Part shown: positions 1 to 10,094 of the stretch, one piece after another
Layout of the letters: every line of letters starts with the position of its first letter
Numbering within the stretch: the stretch's first letter is position 1
From: Panicum virgatum
Taxonomy: Eukaryota; Streptophyta; Magnoliopsida; Poales; Poaceae
Direction: 5' to 3'
Assembly (NCBI RefSeq): GCF_016808335.1
Contig: NC_053140.1
Location: 30,126,086-30,190,085 of the forward strand
DNA length: 64,000 bases
The notes under the pieces: generated by a model
Told to the model about the DNA's origin: nothing
What the model saw: only the letters and a program-made list of their open reading frames with translations
The model's database searches: none
Program-made: the position numbers and the translations under genes

Positions 1-1427
1 TGATTCAAAATCAAATGAGCTTAACAATCCATCTTTATAGAGTTGTTCAATGCGCTTCTCATTTATATGACCTAAGCGACAATGCCAAATAAAAGTGGGA
101 TTCAAATCATTTGGTCTAAGCCTCTTAGTATTAATGTTACAGACAGATTTATCCTCAAGATCAAGAACACATAATCCATTCACCAATGGACAATGAGCAT
201 AAAAAATACCATTACAAAAAATAGAACAACGTTTGTTCTCTATTACAATCTTAAAATCATCAACTTCTTCCAAACATGAAGAAGAAATAATGTTCTTGCT
301 CAAAGCAGGAATGCAATAACAATTATTTAATTCAAAAACTAATCCGGAGGGTAGAGACAAGTGGTAGGTGCCGACCGCCAACACTGCAACCATTGCGCCA
401 TTGCCGACACGAATGTCCAACTCGCCTCTTGCAAATCTTCTAGTCTCACTTAGACCCTGCAACTGATTTGCAAGTGTGAATCATCGATCCAGTATCAAAT
501 ACCCATGATTCACTGGAAGATAATGCAATATTAATTTCTATAACATTTATACCTGAAGTGGAAGTCTCACTTCCCTTCTTCTTCTTCTTTTCTTCCAAGT
601 ACTTCTTGCAGTTCCTAGATCAATGTCCCTTTTCATGACAGTGGAAGCATTCATCCTCAGAAGTAGGGCCAGATTTGGCCTTAGGTGCTGGCTTTAGCTT
701 AGAGCCCGAGGACTCACCACTGGAACTCTTTTCCTTGCCTTTACCTTTGGGATTAGGAGGCGTCCAATGCTTCCTCTTTTTGTTCCCCTTCTGAATCATC
801 ATCACATGATTGGGATTCTTCTTAATGCTCTCCTCTGCTGTCTTTAGCATTCCATGCAACTCACTCAATGTTTTATCCAAGCCATTCATCTGAAAGTTCA
901 TGATAAAAGGCTCATAGCTCGCCGGGAGCGACTGGAGAATAACATCAGTAGCCAAGTCTTGGTGAAGTTCAGAACCAAGTCTGTCCAAAGTCTCAATGTA
1001 ACCAATCATTTTGATCACATGAGGACTGACCGGGCTACCTTCTGGCAGCTTGCACTGCAAACAAGGACTTTGAGATATTGAACCTCTCAGTCCTGGCTTG
1101 GTTCTGAAACATCCCACGCAGCCCCTCGATCATGGTGTGAGCATCCGCATGCTCATACTGCTTCTGCAGATCAGGGGACATGGTGGCGAGCATCAGACAG
1201 CTGACATCAAGTGAGTCATTACAGTGCTTCTTAGAAGCTCTGCGATCAGCAGCAGTTGCATTGTCAGGGAGATCATCAGGATATGGCTGCTCAAGAACAT
1301 ACTTCTTTTTCTCTTGCCTGAGAACAATTCTCAGGTTGCGGTACTAATCAATAAAGTTTGTTCCATTTAACTTTTCTTTCTCAAGAACAAAACGGAAATT
1401 GAAAGCGGAATTGTTACTGGCAGACAT
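1..1427 (-). pseudogene. Copia gag-protease-GAG-pre-integrase, degenerate
   Basis: Start ATG at 1427-1425. The N-terminal part has the Copia gag context LNGTNFID followed by a TAG at 1346-1344 where Trp is usual. A single-base insertion near 1057 shifts the frame. The longest open stretch (1117-620) has the UBN2-type gag region (MLKTAEESI) and a zinc knuckle CFHCHEKGH, then a TGA at 622-620 where Trp is usual. Downstream lies an aspartic protease core (FDTGS, about 510-490) with another frame change, then the GAG-pre-integrase motif WHCRLGHINEKRI at about 110-60. The family role is the structural capsid protein and polyprotein processing. It is not translatable as a whole. Confidence 0.88.
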
Positions 1428-2680
1428 GATCTACAACATTAAAGTAAAGCAAGATTTCAGCACTAAGTTTATGTAAAGACTTTCATTAACTGATTTTTAC
1501 AAAAGACAACCTACTATATCAAAGTCATCTTCCCTCTAATGACATATAGTGGTTCAAGATCCATAATCACTAAAATCCTAGTGAGCTTTAGCATCATGGC
1601 TAGAAAAGTAGTGATACAGGTAAGCAACAAATTACTAATCACATCTCTATGCGACTCTTGTTTGTTGGGTGGCATCCAATGCCCCGGCCCCAACCCTATG
1701 CCTTAAAGCCCAAAACTATTTTGACAGCTTTGTTGAGTAAACCAATACTATGCTTGTGAATGTCCGACATCCACCCTATACAAAAGTGATAGCTGAGGGT
1801 ACTCTACTTTGGTAAACCTACCACACAACGATCAAAATTTATAGGTGCAGCTATTGGTAAAAGGCATAAAAAACTCAACCTTTTCTGAGGGAAGCTATTC
1901 TATCATGATTAAAACATCCACCATATGTAAAAGCATGAAAGAATAGTATGACAGGAAAATAAACATCACAGGCATATAATCATATTATATTGAGAATAGT
2001 ATGGCCTCTTGCATCACAATGGGCTCCATTGCCATGGCTCCAAGGTGACCTCCATTGGCATCCGTCCTGTCTTGTGGTGATCATCATCGCCATCATGATT
2101 GAAGCCTCCATGAAAAGATACTAAGCTACTACATCTAATAGCTAGTGAAACAATTACATGAGGATTCAAACATCACAAGTTGACACGCAGGTCGTTATAC
2201 AATAATGGTGCAACCTCAACCCGGTTGTGTTAACTTGCGACACGCGGGCCGCACAAATTATCACATACATCATCACATGACATTGAGGCCATACCATTCA
2301 CATCACACCCTGCAAAAACAAGTTAGGCGTACGACGTGTTCTACCAAAGTAGCGCTTAGTAAGCCACTATAGCGAGAAAGCAACGGCGGTCCCGCACTTG
2401 AGAAGACTGCATCTACACAAGACCTCGATCTGTTGGTTCAATCTGTTGACTATGCACACAGTTAGTCCCTGATGGTGATTCCAGCCGGTAGGGACGTGTC
2501 GTATGCATAACAGAGAAAGAACACGAACTAATCTTTTTGTCATATGCCGCGCAATCAACTCGCTCCAGTTTTAACCCCTTATGACCAATTGATCTAATCA
2601 AACCGTGCAAAAGTAATAGATCCAATCTACTACAACAACATATCACCTATATGAAAATGATCCAGACCAAAAACTACACA

Positions 2681-2698
2681 AGCTGGCTCTGGTACCAC
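2681..2698 (-). other. Copia primer binding site (initiator-Met tRNA type)
   Basis: Directly inside the LTR the minus strand reads TGGTACCAGAGCC, one base from the TGGTATCAGAGC complement of the plant initiator methionine tRNA 3' end. One spacer base separates it from the LTR. It marks 3188-2699 as the 5' LTR. Confidence 0.85.
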
Positions 2699-3188
2699 TG
2701 TAGGGAAACGGGTAGGCTATGCTAGCATCACTACCGCATATACCCAAGATACTTGCGAGTAGAAGATCATAGATCGTTACCACTAGACGCGCAGTGCAAC
2801 GGAAGAAGTCGCGCGTCGATGTAGAGGAAGTAGTCGATCACGTCCCACGAACCGAGCTCCTTGTACTTGATCCCAGCAGCCGATCAGCGTAGCAGTCGCA
2901 GCAGCGTCTCCACGAAGTCCACACGTACGGGGATGAAACGCCGGGCGTCGGTGTGCTAGCACCGCACGCACGGCAAGGGAGGCGGCCGAGAGAGAGAGGG
3001 GGGCGGCTAGGGAGGTGGCGCGGCTCACAGGGTTCTGTCGCCCCCTAACCCCTCCCTCGTATATATAGGGCGTACTAATGGGCTTCTATCTCATAGGCCC
3101 ATTAGTAACCCTAATCCCTCTTGGATCAATATCCTCTTGGGCCTTTAAACCGTATTGTGATGATGGGCTCTTGGGCATATCACTAACA
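2699..3188 (-). repeat. Copia 5' LTR (490 bp)
   Basis: The LTR reads TGTTAGTGATATGCC at its start and CCCTACA at its end on the minus strand, so it has TG...CA termini. A TATA box (CCTATATATACG, minus strand, about 3070-3058) lies about 120 bp from the start. The reading frames inside it are GC-rich chance ORFs. Confidence 0.85.
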
Positions 3189-3279
3189 TTGATCCATCTG
3201 CTCGGATCCCGACAGGGTGGCGTGCTCGGGGCGGATGAGGCAGTCATGGGCAGAGAGTTGACGCTAGACTGGTGGATGG

Positions 3280-3378
3280 GAGAAAATGGATCATTTAGGA
3301 TTCTAAACAATGCACTTTGCAATTTTATCATTTGTATTATTGACTTCGTAAAAATAAGCCTCTAAACATTGGCCAGTT
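3280..3378 (+). repeat. MULE left terminal inverted repeat
   Basis: Pairs with 6066-6163 with small gaps; the best block is CATTTGTA...GTAAAAAT...AAACATT. Confidence 0.75.
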
Positions 3379-3388
3379 CATTTCCATG

Positions 3389-4357
3389 TCATTAGGTGTC
3401 TTTCTCCTCTTTTCTCGTATTCTTCTATGCATTTGCAACCTGTGTGGACTATTTTGACCTTTTTGCTTTTGGGATACGTACCGACGTTTGGAGGGCAGCC
3501 TCACACCGGCGAGATCTCCATGCCGGCGGCCATGGAGGGCCAGCCACCTGACGACCACGCCCCGACCGCCTCCAGGCTGGCCTCGGCCGGCGGCGGCCTG
3601 CCTGCCTCCATCCTTGCGACGTCCGCTGACAGGCCGGCCGCCTCCAGCCTCGCAGTGGCAGCCGCCGGACTGGCCGCCTCCAGCCTAGCTGCGGAATGTG
3701 TCGAGGGGGTTGCGTTCGCCCATCGCCCACCTCACCCTGTTGCACTCGCCACTGCCCGTCTCACCCTGCTGCACTGTGCCGCCACCCGTCTCACCCTGCA
3801 GCGCCGCGTCGCCGTCCGCCACACCCTGCTGTGGCCGCCACTGCCCGACTCGCCCTGCTGTGTTGTGTTGTGCCGCGCCACCGCCCGACTCGTCCTGCTG
3901 CACCGCGCCGCCGCCTGCTCGCCCTGTGGCACCGCCCACTTTGTTGTTGGGGCTGGGACGCTGCCGAGGGATGCGACCGGAGGAGCGTGTGCCGAGCTTG
4001 TTGGCCGGAGGGGATGACGAGGAGCTGGAGCCAAGGTTGGGAGCGGGCGGCAGAGAGGGGAAGTCGGGAGGAGAAGGCCGCCTCTAGCCTCCCGCGCGGC
4101 CTCCCTGGATGAGGCCGCTGGTAGCCAGGCCGCGCCCGGCTCTGGAGGCGGCGCTAGCACGGCCCGCCTACCCCAGGCAGCGGCGGTGGCAGCCGGGCAG
4201 CCCCAGCAAGCGGTGTCGGTCACACACGGGAGAGACGAAGCGTCGTACGGGAGTCCAAACGTCCAGTACGTATCCCAAAAGCACTAGGGCAAAATAGTCC
4301 ACTCAGGTTGCAAATATATGGAAGAATACTTGAAAAGAGGGGAAATACACCTAATGG
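3389..4357. mobile_element. Pack-MULE-like element: about 104-bp TIRs around a GC-rich core
   Basis: Bases 3389-3492 pair with 4254-4357: ATTAGGTGT, then GCAACCTG.GTGGACTATTTTG, then GCTTTTGGGATACGTAC in inverted orientation. The 760-bp core is strongly GC-rich with proline, alanine and serine codon runs, unlike the AT-rich surroundings, which is the usual look of a gene fragment carried by a Pack-MULE. I do not recognise the source gene, and the frames in both directions are low-complexity. No clear 9-bp target duplication is visible. Confidence 0.6.
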
Positions 4358-4376
4358 CAACTGATGATGCATTGAT

Positions 4377-4479
4377 CACTTACTACACCAAAACGGAATT
4401 GCCTTGGCGGCCAAAATGAAACCGCCAAGAAAAGTATCAAAACTGCCAAGATAATTCCAATTTGGTGTATTGGCTAGTG
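4377..4479. mobile_element. Miniature CACTA-like foldback, about 100 bp
   Basis: The left end CACTTACTACACCAAAACGG and the right end (reverse complement CACTAGCCAATACACCAAAT) pair, and both continue into GGAATT..CTTGGC, so the element is one imperfect hairpin. No matching 3-bp duplication is seen. Confidence 0.45.
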
Positions 4480-4808
4480 TAGAGATTGAACATGATGAGC
4501 TGCTCCATATCAACATTGCAGCATCGACTATCCACACCGCTACAAGTTCGGCCACAATTGCTACCACCGACAACAACTATGCTGGGTGCAGCTCGGCCAT
4601 ATCGGGGACTGCAAGCCCAGTGGTGGAGCTGGAATTAAAATATACCTAGGGCGGAGGCACGGAGCGGCGGAGGGTGAGAAACCGCGGAGGCAGCTGAGGA
4701 CGACGAACCGACGGGCGACGGCGCCTTTGTACATTAATTTTTAACGGTTGAGCTTCAGGGAAACAGGCTGGTGATGGGCTGACGGCCTAAAAGTCTAAAG
4801 TCTAATAA

Positions 4809-5098
4809 GAGCATCTCAAGCAGATTACTTATCTCTCATATCTTATATATTTTCTCTCTCCGTTACCAATAATACTTTTTATGTTTTTGATAGCAAGTGT
4901 TGTAGAAGATTAGTCAAAGGATATGTTGGATGGAGGAATCCCCCTACATTTGAGCAAGAGGGACGTGTGTGTTTTGGCGATCACAAAAAAAATTAGGTAT
5001 TGGTGATGGAATTGGTAATCTGCTGGAGCACCTCCCATTACCAGAAGAACATATTTTTAGTATTGGGGAGAGGGATGAGTAATTTGCTGGAGATGATC
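4809..5098. mobile_element. Tourist-like (PIF/Harbinger) MITE, 290 bp
   Basis: Terminal repeats GAGCATCTCAAGCAGATTAC and GATCATCTCCAGCAAATTAC (reverse complement of the right end) are flanked on both sides by TAA (4806-4808 and 5099-5101), the 3-bp target expected for the superfamily. It has no coding capacity. Confidence 0.75.
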
Positions 5099-5101
5099 TA
5101 A

Positions 5102-6065
5102 ATGTTTTATCTTCTTCTTCTTCCTTCAGTTTCCAACAGAACATACCTCTATTTCCATGGTGGCTGAACCTCGCAGGAACTAGCGCCGGGGTTCATCGGC
5201 CATCAGGTATGGCGGCCGCCATGGCTCGCCATACTAGTGGCTCCTCTACTGTGCAAGTCTCTTCTCCACTCCACCTCTACCAATGTTGCAACCATGCTCT
5301 GATGTTGAGGCAGCTCCACCTGTTGCTCAGCCGACAAGCCAGCATGATGTCGTGGGCATGGCCAGCCTCTTCACCACCCCGCCACGACTAGTGCTTCAGC
5401 CCCCAGTGCCACAGAGAGCTCCAACACTAACACCAGCTCCTCGTTGATGCCGATGACACACTTTTGACATGTCATCAGCACGACGCAGCGCACGTCTCTC
5501 CACCACACATCGAATGACTCAAATGCAACGAGCGCAGTGTAACCTTTGTCGCAAGCTTGAACTTTTGACTGAGGAGCTTGAGCCAATTGAGGCTGCTTTA
5601 CAAGAGTTTATTGCCACGTTCAATGGCCCCCTACCAGCGGAGGTAGCTGCTGCTCTGAATGAGATGTTCAACCTCGATGACGGCGAGGCCGAGGTGATGG
5701 ACAGTACCCTAATCGGCATGGCTGGGGAGGGCATCGATGATCTACTAGAGGCGGCGGTACATGAAGTTGTTTGAGGCTTGCACTGATCTAAGCTCATGGC
5801 ATCTGCGAGTTTGCACCAAGTGGCTGATATAACTGTCAAGTGGAGGTCGACAAATGAAGTTAAGTTGAGGGACTTTTGTGATGGTTGAGTGGTGCCTAGT
5901 GTTGGAGCTTTGGAGCAACTTCTTGGTATTTATGACATCTTGAGTGGTGCGGCGCACGTTTTGTTGAGTTGTCGTTTTTCCTTTTTGTTGTATTGTTCAA
6001 TTTGAGCTTCCATTTTCTTTTTTATATAATCAACAGCTCTCCTGCCTGGTTCATTTCAAAAAAAA
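5102..6065 (+). mobile_element. L1-type LINE fragment: ORF1 C-terminus joined to 3' UTR and poly-A
   Basis: The segment carries the end of a LINE ORF1, then about 280 bp of 3' UTR ending in the typical grass LINE tail (AGCTCTCCTGCC followed by an A-run at 6057-6065). The endonuclease and reverse transcriptase ORF normally between ORF1 and the tail is absent, so this is an internally deleted copy. The left limit is the end of the Tourist MITE and is approximate. Confidence 0.65.
5290..5774 (+). pseudogene. LINE ORF1 C-terminal region
   Basis: The open part from 5469 begins SSARRSARLSTTHRMTQMQR and continues with ELEPIEAALQEF and LNEMFNLDD, the basic RRSAR-type motif and acidic tail that close ORF1 in many grass LINEs. 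The comparable segment of the other LINE in this window contains LPRRSRRIAKLPP. Upstream, to about 5290, the same protein continues with stops at about 5450-5468. ORF1 proteins bind LINE RNA. This piece is not a complete gene. Confidence 0.6.
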
Positions 6066-6163
6066 ATCAAGTGGCTAATGTTTGGAGGCCCATTTTTACA
6101 AAGTTAATGTTACAAATGGCAAAACTGTGAAGCGGTTTGGAGTCCCAAATCTACAATTTTCTT
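6066..6163 (-). repeat. MULE right terminal inverted repeat
   Basis: Reverse complement of the left repeat. Its inner edge touches the poly-A of the LINE fragment at about 6065. Confidence 0.75.
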
Positions 6164-6379
6164 GGTGGGAGGAGTGCTGTGACTCGGTGAACTCGATGTC
6201 GGCGAAGAAGAGGTCGCTGGAATCCAGGTTGTAAGCGAGGAAGGAGGCGGAACGGAGCGAGAACTCGGAGCGGAGATGGGGCAGGCGGAGGTCGGGCTTT
6301 GATTGGAGTGAAACGGCGTCGAAGAAGACGAGCATGGAATAGGGGCGGCGCACGGAGGGGGCAGAGATGAAATGGGTGA

Positions 6380-7312
6380 TGTCGGTGTTTTCTACCACAA
6401 GCTAGTGATTCTCATGGATTGCAGGTTTAGGTATGGATGGTATGCAAGAAGACAAGGATTATACTGGTTCGAGCCGAATACCTTACGTCCAGTTTGCGGC
6501 AACTCGCGTATCTTCCTTCAGTTTGCAGTAGAGATGTACAAACGGTCAAGAGAGGGGCGGGCGCCCCAAGTCTCTGATGCGGTGTGCATGGATGTTCTCA
6601 CTCCCGGTCCTCAGCTGTTGCTAGGGACCGAGCGCTCAAACTGTCTGTCTGGAAGTGAAAAATGAAAAGCAGTCTCCCCGTGCGGGGTCCGTTCCTTCTC
6701 TTTTATACGCCAAGGGAAAGAACGGTGTACAATAGTGAGAGAGAGAGATCCTTGCGTCTCGCGTCGGTGGAGATCCTCCTCTGTGCTGCTGGATACGGGG
6801 GACCCACTTCCCCAATCGGCACTGCATCTCTTAGTCGCTGTGGACCCTGCCGGGCGTGTCGTCGCTGCCCTCCTCCTCCGCGTCCGGGTCTGTCCCGTCG
6901 CGGGTCTACGGAGCGGGGAACGTCTCTTCCCTATAGCCTACCCTATCGTAGGCTGTGACAGGGGTACGCTCCACTGTTTGCTGTGTCAGGGCGCGTCTTG
7001 TCGCCAGTCCACCCACGCCGCTGTCAGTCGTCGTGCGGCGTGGGCTGTTGTGGGCCCTTGCATAGGTCAGGTGCATTCCCGGCGCCGGATCAAGGGTCGT
7101 ACTTCCCCCCCGCCCTTTGGTCAAAGGTCGGGCAAGGCGGAGCCCTCCCGCAAAGACCGGGTGAGGCGGAGCCCTCCCGTATCGGTCGGGCGAGGCGGGG
7201 CCCTTCCGCGGAGGTCGGGCGAGGTAATCTGGCGCGATCATCCTGCAGCCTGGCTGAGTTGCTTAGCCATTTACCCCATTACTTTGAGTATCCTTAATAT
7301 TAATACCCGACA
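6380..7312 (+). repeat. Ty3-gypsy solo LTR (933 bp)
   Basis: Begins TGTCGGTG and ends ACCCGACA, an inverted-repeat terminus typical of grass gypsy LTRs. Flanks GGTGA (6375-6379) and GATGA (7313-7317) are a 5-bp target duplication with one difference. OST3 coding sequence continues across both ends, so there is only one LTR with no internal region. The interior has the ACTGGTTCGAGCC...CCTACGTCCAG segment common in these LTRs, and GC-rich chance ORFs. Confidence 0.85.
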
Positions 7313-7449
7313 GATGACAACGGTACTGGTGAGGTGGATCACACCAGATGGGGACTGTGCGCGGAGGGACCAGAGCTCCGAGACAAGGTCATCAGTGCCG
7401 GAGTGAGGAGGAGCAGCAGCGGCAGGTGGCGGTGCGGTGGAGGCGCCAC

Positions 7450-7578
7450 GACGGATGGGCAGATCTGGGACCGGGGGGTAGGAGACCGGCGGGTGTAGAC
7501 TTGCATCTTTTTTTTTCTTTTTTTGAATCGGGGCTTAGACTTGCGTTGAGGCGCACAACGGTGGAAGAAGAGAAGACA
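7450..7578 (-). other. Former 5' flank of the OST3 copy
   Basis: Short stretch upstream of the lost OST3 start, with an A-rich run on the minus strand. No clear TATA box is visible before the CACTA insertion at 7579. Confidence 0.35.
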
Positions 7579-8256
7579 CACTACCAAAAAATGGCTCATT
7601 CATCCCCAACCGTTAGTACCGGTCATGCTTTGGTCCGGTACTAAAGTTGCCTAGACGCCACTTTAATACCGGGTCCAAATTTGAAAGCCCCCAGAACCAA
7701 TTTAGTACCGGGCTAAGCCCCCGGCCGGTACTAAACGTCGCATTTTAGTACCGGTCGGTGTCACCGACCGGTACTAAAATGGCGCGGCCATTTAGTACCG
7801 GCCAGTAACACCGACCGGTACTAAATGTCGCATTTTAGTACTGGTCGGTGTTACTGGCCGGTACTAAATGGTCCTCTAGTGGTTACTTCAAAAGAAATAC
7901 ATCTCCCACCCCGTCACAAGTGATGAATAGGTGGGATGGTAAAAAAGTCTCGCGTGAGACCGGAGGTCGTGAGTTTGATTCCCATGGACCGCGCACGCGC
8001 ATATTACACGCAAAATTCGCGTGACTTGTGACTTGGGACGATGCGCGTGTGCGGTGGCCTCCTAGCTGCTCAACACTTTTTTCTTTAATTTTTGGGTGCA
8101 AAACCATTTAGTACCGGTCGGTGGTCTCTTTAGTACCGATTGCTGCGTCTGGTACTAAATGGAGGACCATTTAGTACCGGCCAGCCACTAGCAGTTGAAG
8201 CAACCGGTACAAAGCAGCTCCTATGACCGGTACTAATAGGCATTTCTCTGGCTGTG
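7579..8256. mobile_element. Non-autonomous CACTA element, 678 bp
   Basis: Termini CACTACCAAAAAATGGCTC and, reversed, CACAGCCAGAGAAATGCCT. The 3-bp duplication ACA flanks both sides (7576-7578, 8257-8259). Many direct and inverted copies of TTAGTACCGGTC-type repeats lie near both ends, the usual transposase-binding subterminal array. No ORF of interest. Confidence 0.85.
7929..7983 (+). other. tRNA-like module inside the CACTA
   Basis: GGTGGGATGGTAAAAAAG resembles a pol III A box and GAGTTTGATTCC (7971-7982) a B box, with a short anticodon-arm-like segment between. No acceptor stem forms, so it is tRNA-derived rather than a tRNA gene. Confidence 0.4.
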
Positions 8257-8690
8257 ACAGAAGACTCATTAGCAAAGAAACAAAGTATCTGGGCCGCTTA
8301 CTTGGTCAAATCTTCAATGAATTGCTCCAAGAAGAAAGGAAAAGTTCATTTGCTCAAAAAAAAGTCCAATCACCCTAAACTAATCACTGGAATTTTTTTT
8401 CGAGGAACTAAGTCCCCGGTTGGAGGCTGGTGGATTTTGAGAATACAGCTGCTAGAATCTGGGTGGCCTCGGTCTCAAAAAAAAAATCTGGGTGGCCTCC
8501 ACTAAAAGGCTTTGTTGATGTTGATGTTGATGTTGGGTGGCCTCCACACGTCACCAAAATTCTAGAATTGTGTTGGATTCTGAGATTCTAGAATCCAGAT
8601 TCCAGAGTAGCACCTGAAATCCAGATTTTGAGATTCTGGAATCCAATCCAAACAGGGCCTAATTACTGGATTTGAAAGACTCCCTCAAAC
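8257..8690. other. Non-coding interval with MITE remnant
   Basis: Contains a short (TGTTGA)n tract at 8513-8532 and, at 8560-8661, a foldback-like segment ending ATCCAATCCAAACAGGGCCT, the familiar right end of a grass hAT-type MITE; its left end is not evident. CAAAC at 8686-8690 is the left target duplication of the Tat element. Confidence 0.45.
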
Positions 8691-9840
8691 TGTTGTCGAC
8701 CGAAACCCACCGGTGAGCAACGACGGGCAACACGAAGAGCCGGGAGGTTGCTAGGGCGCTAGAGGCACTGCTTCCTCGTCGACGGCCCGCAATTTCCGTC
8801 ACGCGCCCGGAGGATGTGTGAAAACCGGGCGTGCCACCTGACCTATACCCGATCAGGAGGGTGCAGACGTGCTCCGAACAGTTTCCTGCATACAAAGACA
8901 TGTGTAAACGTAAGTCCGAGCCGTGGTCGGCTCCCCGGGACGACTCTTGCATCGGCTTTGAAGAGCCGATCGAGTCCTGGTATCCAGATATAGTAAATAA
9001 AGCAAATAACTGTAAAACTGCTTCAATTAAATCTAATTGATCTGATCCACGATAGTAACAGCTTCACTGCTAGATCGGAACATCCTACACGTGACTAGGC
9101 CTAGCGAACATAACAGACAACTAAACCACAAACCAAAACAGAGGCCTAAGAACTAGCAAGAGCCGATTCCCGGAACAATCCCTATCAAGGCTAAGATAAA
9201 GCATCTATTACACCACCAGATCATCCAATCCGTTTGCAAGGCCTAATCTAGCAGATATTATGCCAACTCTTAAGATAAGAGCAAACCATAACAGATCAGA
9301 TGTACTGAACATGAAAGAAGCAGGGTGTTGCCCCTGTGCGACTAGTTCTATGCGATAAGAACTAGCATGAGATTGAAACGTGACTGCACAGAGTCAACAT
9401 GATATTTGCAGATGATAAGCAACGAAGCACAACAAATCTACTAAAAGCCATGCTACGAACATCATGATAACTAGTATCACTCACCATAAAAAATGCTTCA
9501 GTACGAGTAACACCAAGGTAAAAGCAAGAACTATACTGCCCTGATCGCAAGAAGCGATCAGGGCAGCATGGCACTTACTTGGATGAAACCCTAGGATTAG
9601 GGGTGGCGATGCGCCGAGAGTTGTTGTTTGCAAGTCGTGATGACGCTCTCTTTACGAATAACAAAGGATACATATTTATAGTCCGGAGACTTGGGAAACA
9701 ATCTAAACTAATCTTGTCCCGATCGAACTCTATCTCTAATCTTAAACTAAATCTAAGGATACACGGCCAATGTGGCCCAAACGCTCACGCAGGAGCCGAT
9801 TTACAAGCCTTCCTCACCCTGTTAATTTATGGCGATAACA
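8691..9840 (-). repeat. Tat 3' LTR (1150 bp)
   Basis: TGTTGTCGACC...GGCGATAACA on the plus strand. TATA box TATAAATATG on the minus strand at 9680-9671. A 13-bp perfect hairpin (9536-9548 with 9554-9566, loop AAGAA) lies about 110 nt downstream of it. Compared with the 5' LTR it lacks two short segments (near 8977 and near 9817). Confidence 0.92.
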
Positions 9841-9852
9841 CATGCCCCCTGG
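9841..9852 (-). other. Tat polypurine tract
   Basis: Minus strand reads CCAGGGGGCATG immediately before the 3' LTR, where the plus-strand primer is expected. Confidence 0.6.
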
Positions 9853-10094
9853 TTTTGGCAATTATAGTTCCAAAACCAATCCGTCGCTTCATCTTCCCGT
9901 TAATGCTCATTAAACATACTGCAACCACCAAGGAAGACGCAACATCTCTGCAACTGGCTCCTCGTAGAATGTGAAACTGTCGATCCGTCTTCCATCTTTT
10001 CACAATTTAATCTCACCCGAATCGGCTTCTTCCCACAGAAACTCCTTCTTCCTCCTAGAGCCAGTAGCGTAGAAACCCCAATCCTTCACCAGCC

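Larger units (their letters stand above)
1..3188 (-). mobile_element. Ty1-copia LTR retrotransposon, 5' portion (cut by window edge)
   Basis: Reading on the minus strand, the element starts with an LTR at 3188-2699, then a primer binding site, a leader of about 1.25 kb, gag, a protease and the GAG-pre-integrase region. It leaves the window at base 1, so integrase, RT, RNase H and the 3' LTR are outside. The base pairs next to the right edge (3189-3193, TTGAT) are the expected 5-bp target duplication; the partner copy is outside and cannot be checked. It is inserted into the OST3-like pseudogene. Gag carries stop codons and a frameshift, so this copy is defective. Confidence 0.9.
3280..6163. 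mobile_element. Mutator-like element (MULE) with about 98-bp TIRs
   Basis: Bases 3280-3378 match the reverse complement of 6066-6163, including GAGAAAAT/AAGAAAAT at the outer ends and a shared block around GTAAAAAT...CCTC.AAACATT. The flanks GGTGGATGG (3271-3279) and GGTGGGAGG (6164-6172) form a 9-bp target duplication with two differences, as expected for MULEs. The interior has no transposase; it holds other repeats. OST3 coding sequence continues on both sides, which confirms the boundaries. Confidence 0.75.
3189..7449 (-). pseudogene. OST3: OST3-like oligosaccharyltransferase subunit pseudogene, N-terminal part, in three pieces
   Basis: The minus strand encodes the N-terminal luminal region of the plant OST3/MAGT1-type subunit, which in the ER membrane helps transfer N-glycans to proteins. 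Piece 1 (7449-7313) has a signal-peptide-like run of leucines, then SELWSLRAQSPSGVIHL. Piece 2 (6379-6164) has HFISAPSVRRPYS, then VFFDAVSLQSKPDLRL and DLFFADIEF. Piece 3 (3279-3189) has SVNSLP and RPEHATLSGSEQMDQ. The pieces are separated by a solo LTR, a Mutator-like element and, at the left, the Copia element; the rest of the gene would lie beyond the window. Lesions besides the insertions are GTG (7449-7447) where the start ATG is expected, a frameshift after the signal peptide (about 7365) and another in piece 3 (about 3250). The assignment rests on my recognition of the family pattern, not on a search. Confidence 0.75.

Noticed and set aside
3427..4223. Several long overlapping frames on both strands in the GC-rich core
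   Set aside because: Open in many registers at once because of composition; proline/alanine/serine low complexity and no motif.
6735..7406. 223-codon plus-strand frame
   Set aside because: Lies across the solo LTR and its border with OST3; explained by LTR sequence low in stop codons.
8659..8952. 97-codon minus-strand frame repeated at 37196-37507
   Set aside because: The repetition is simply the two Tat LTRs; it crosses the LTR edge and shows no protein motif.
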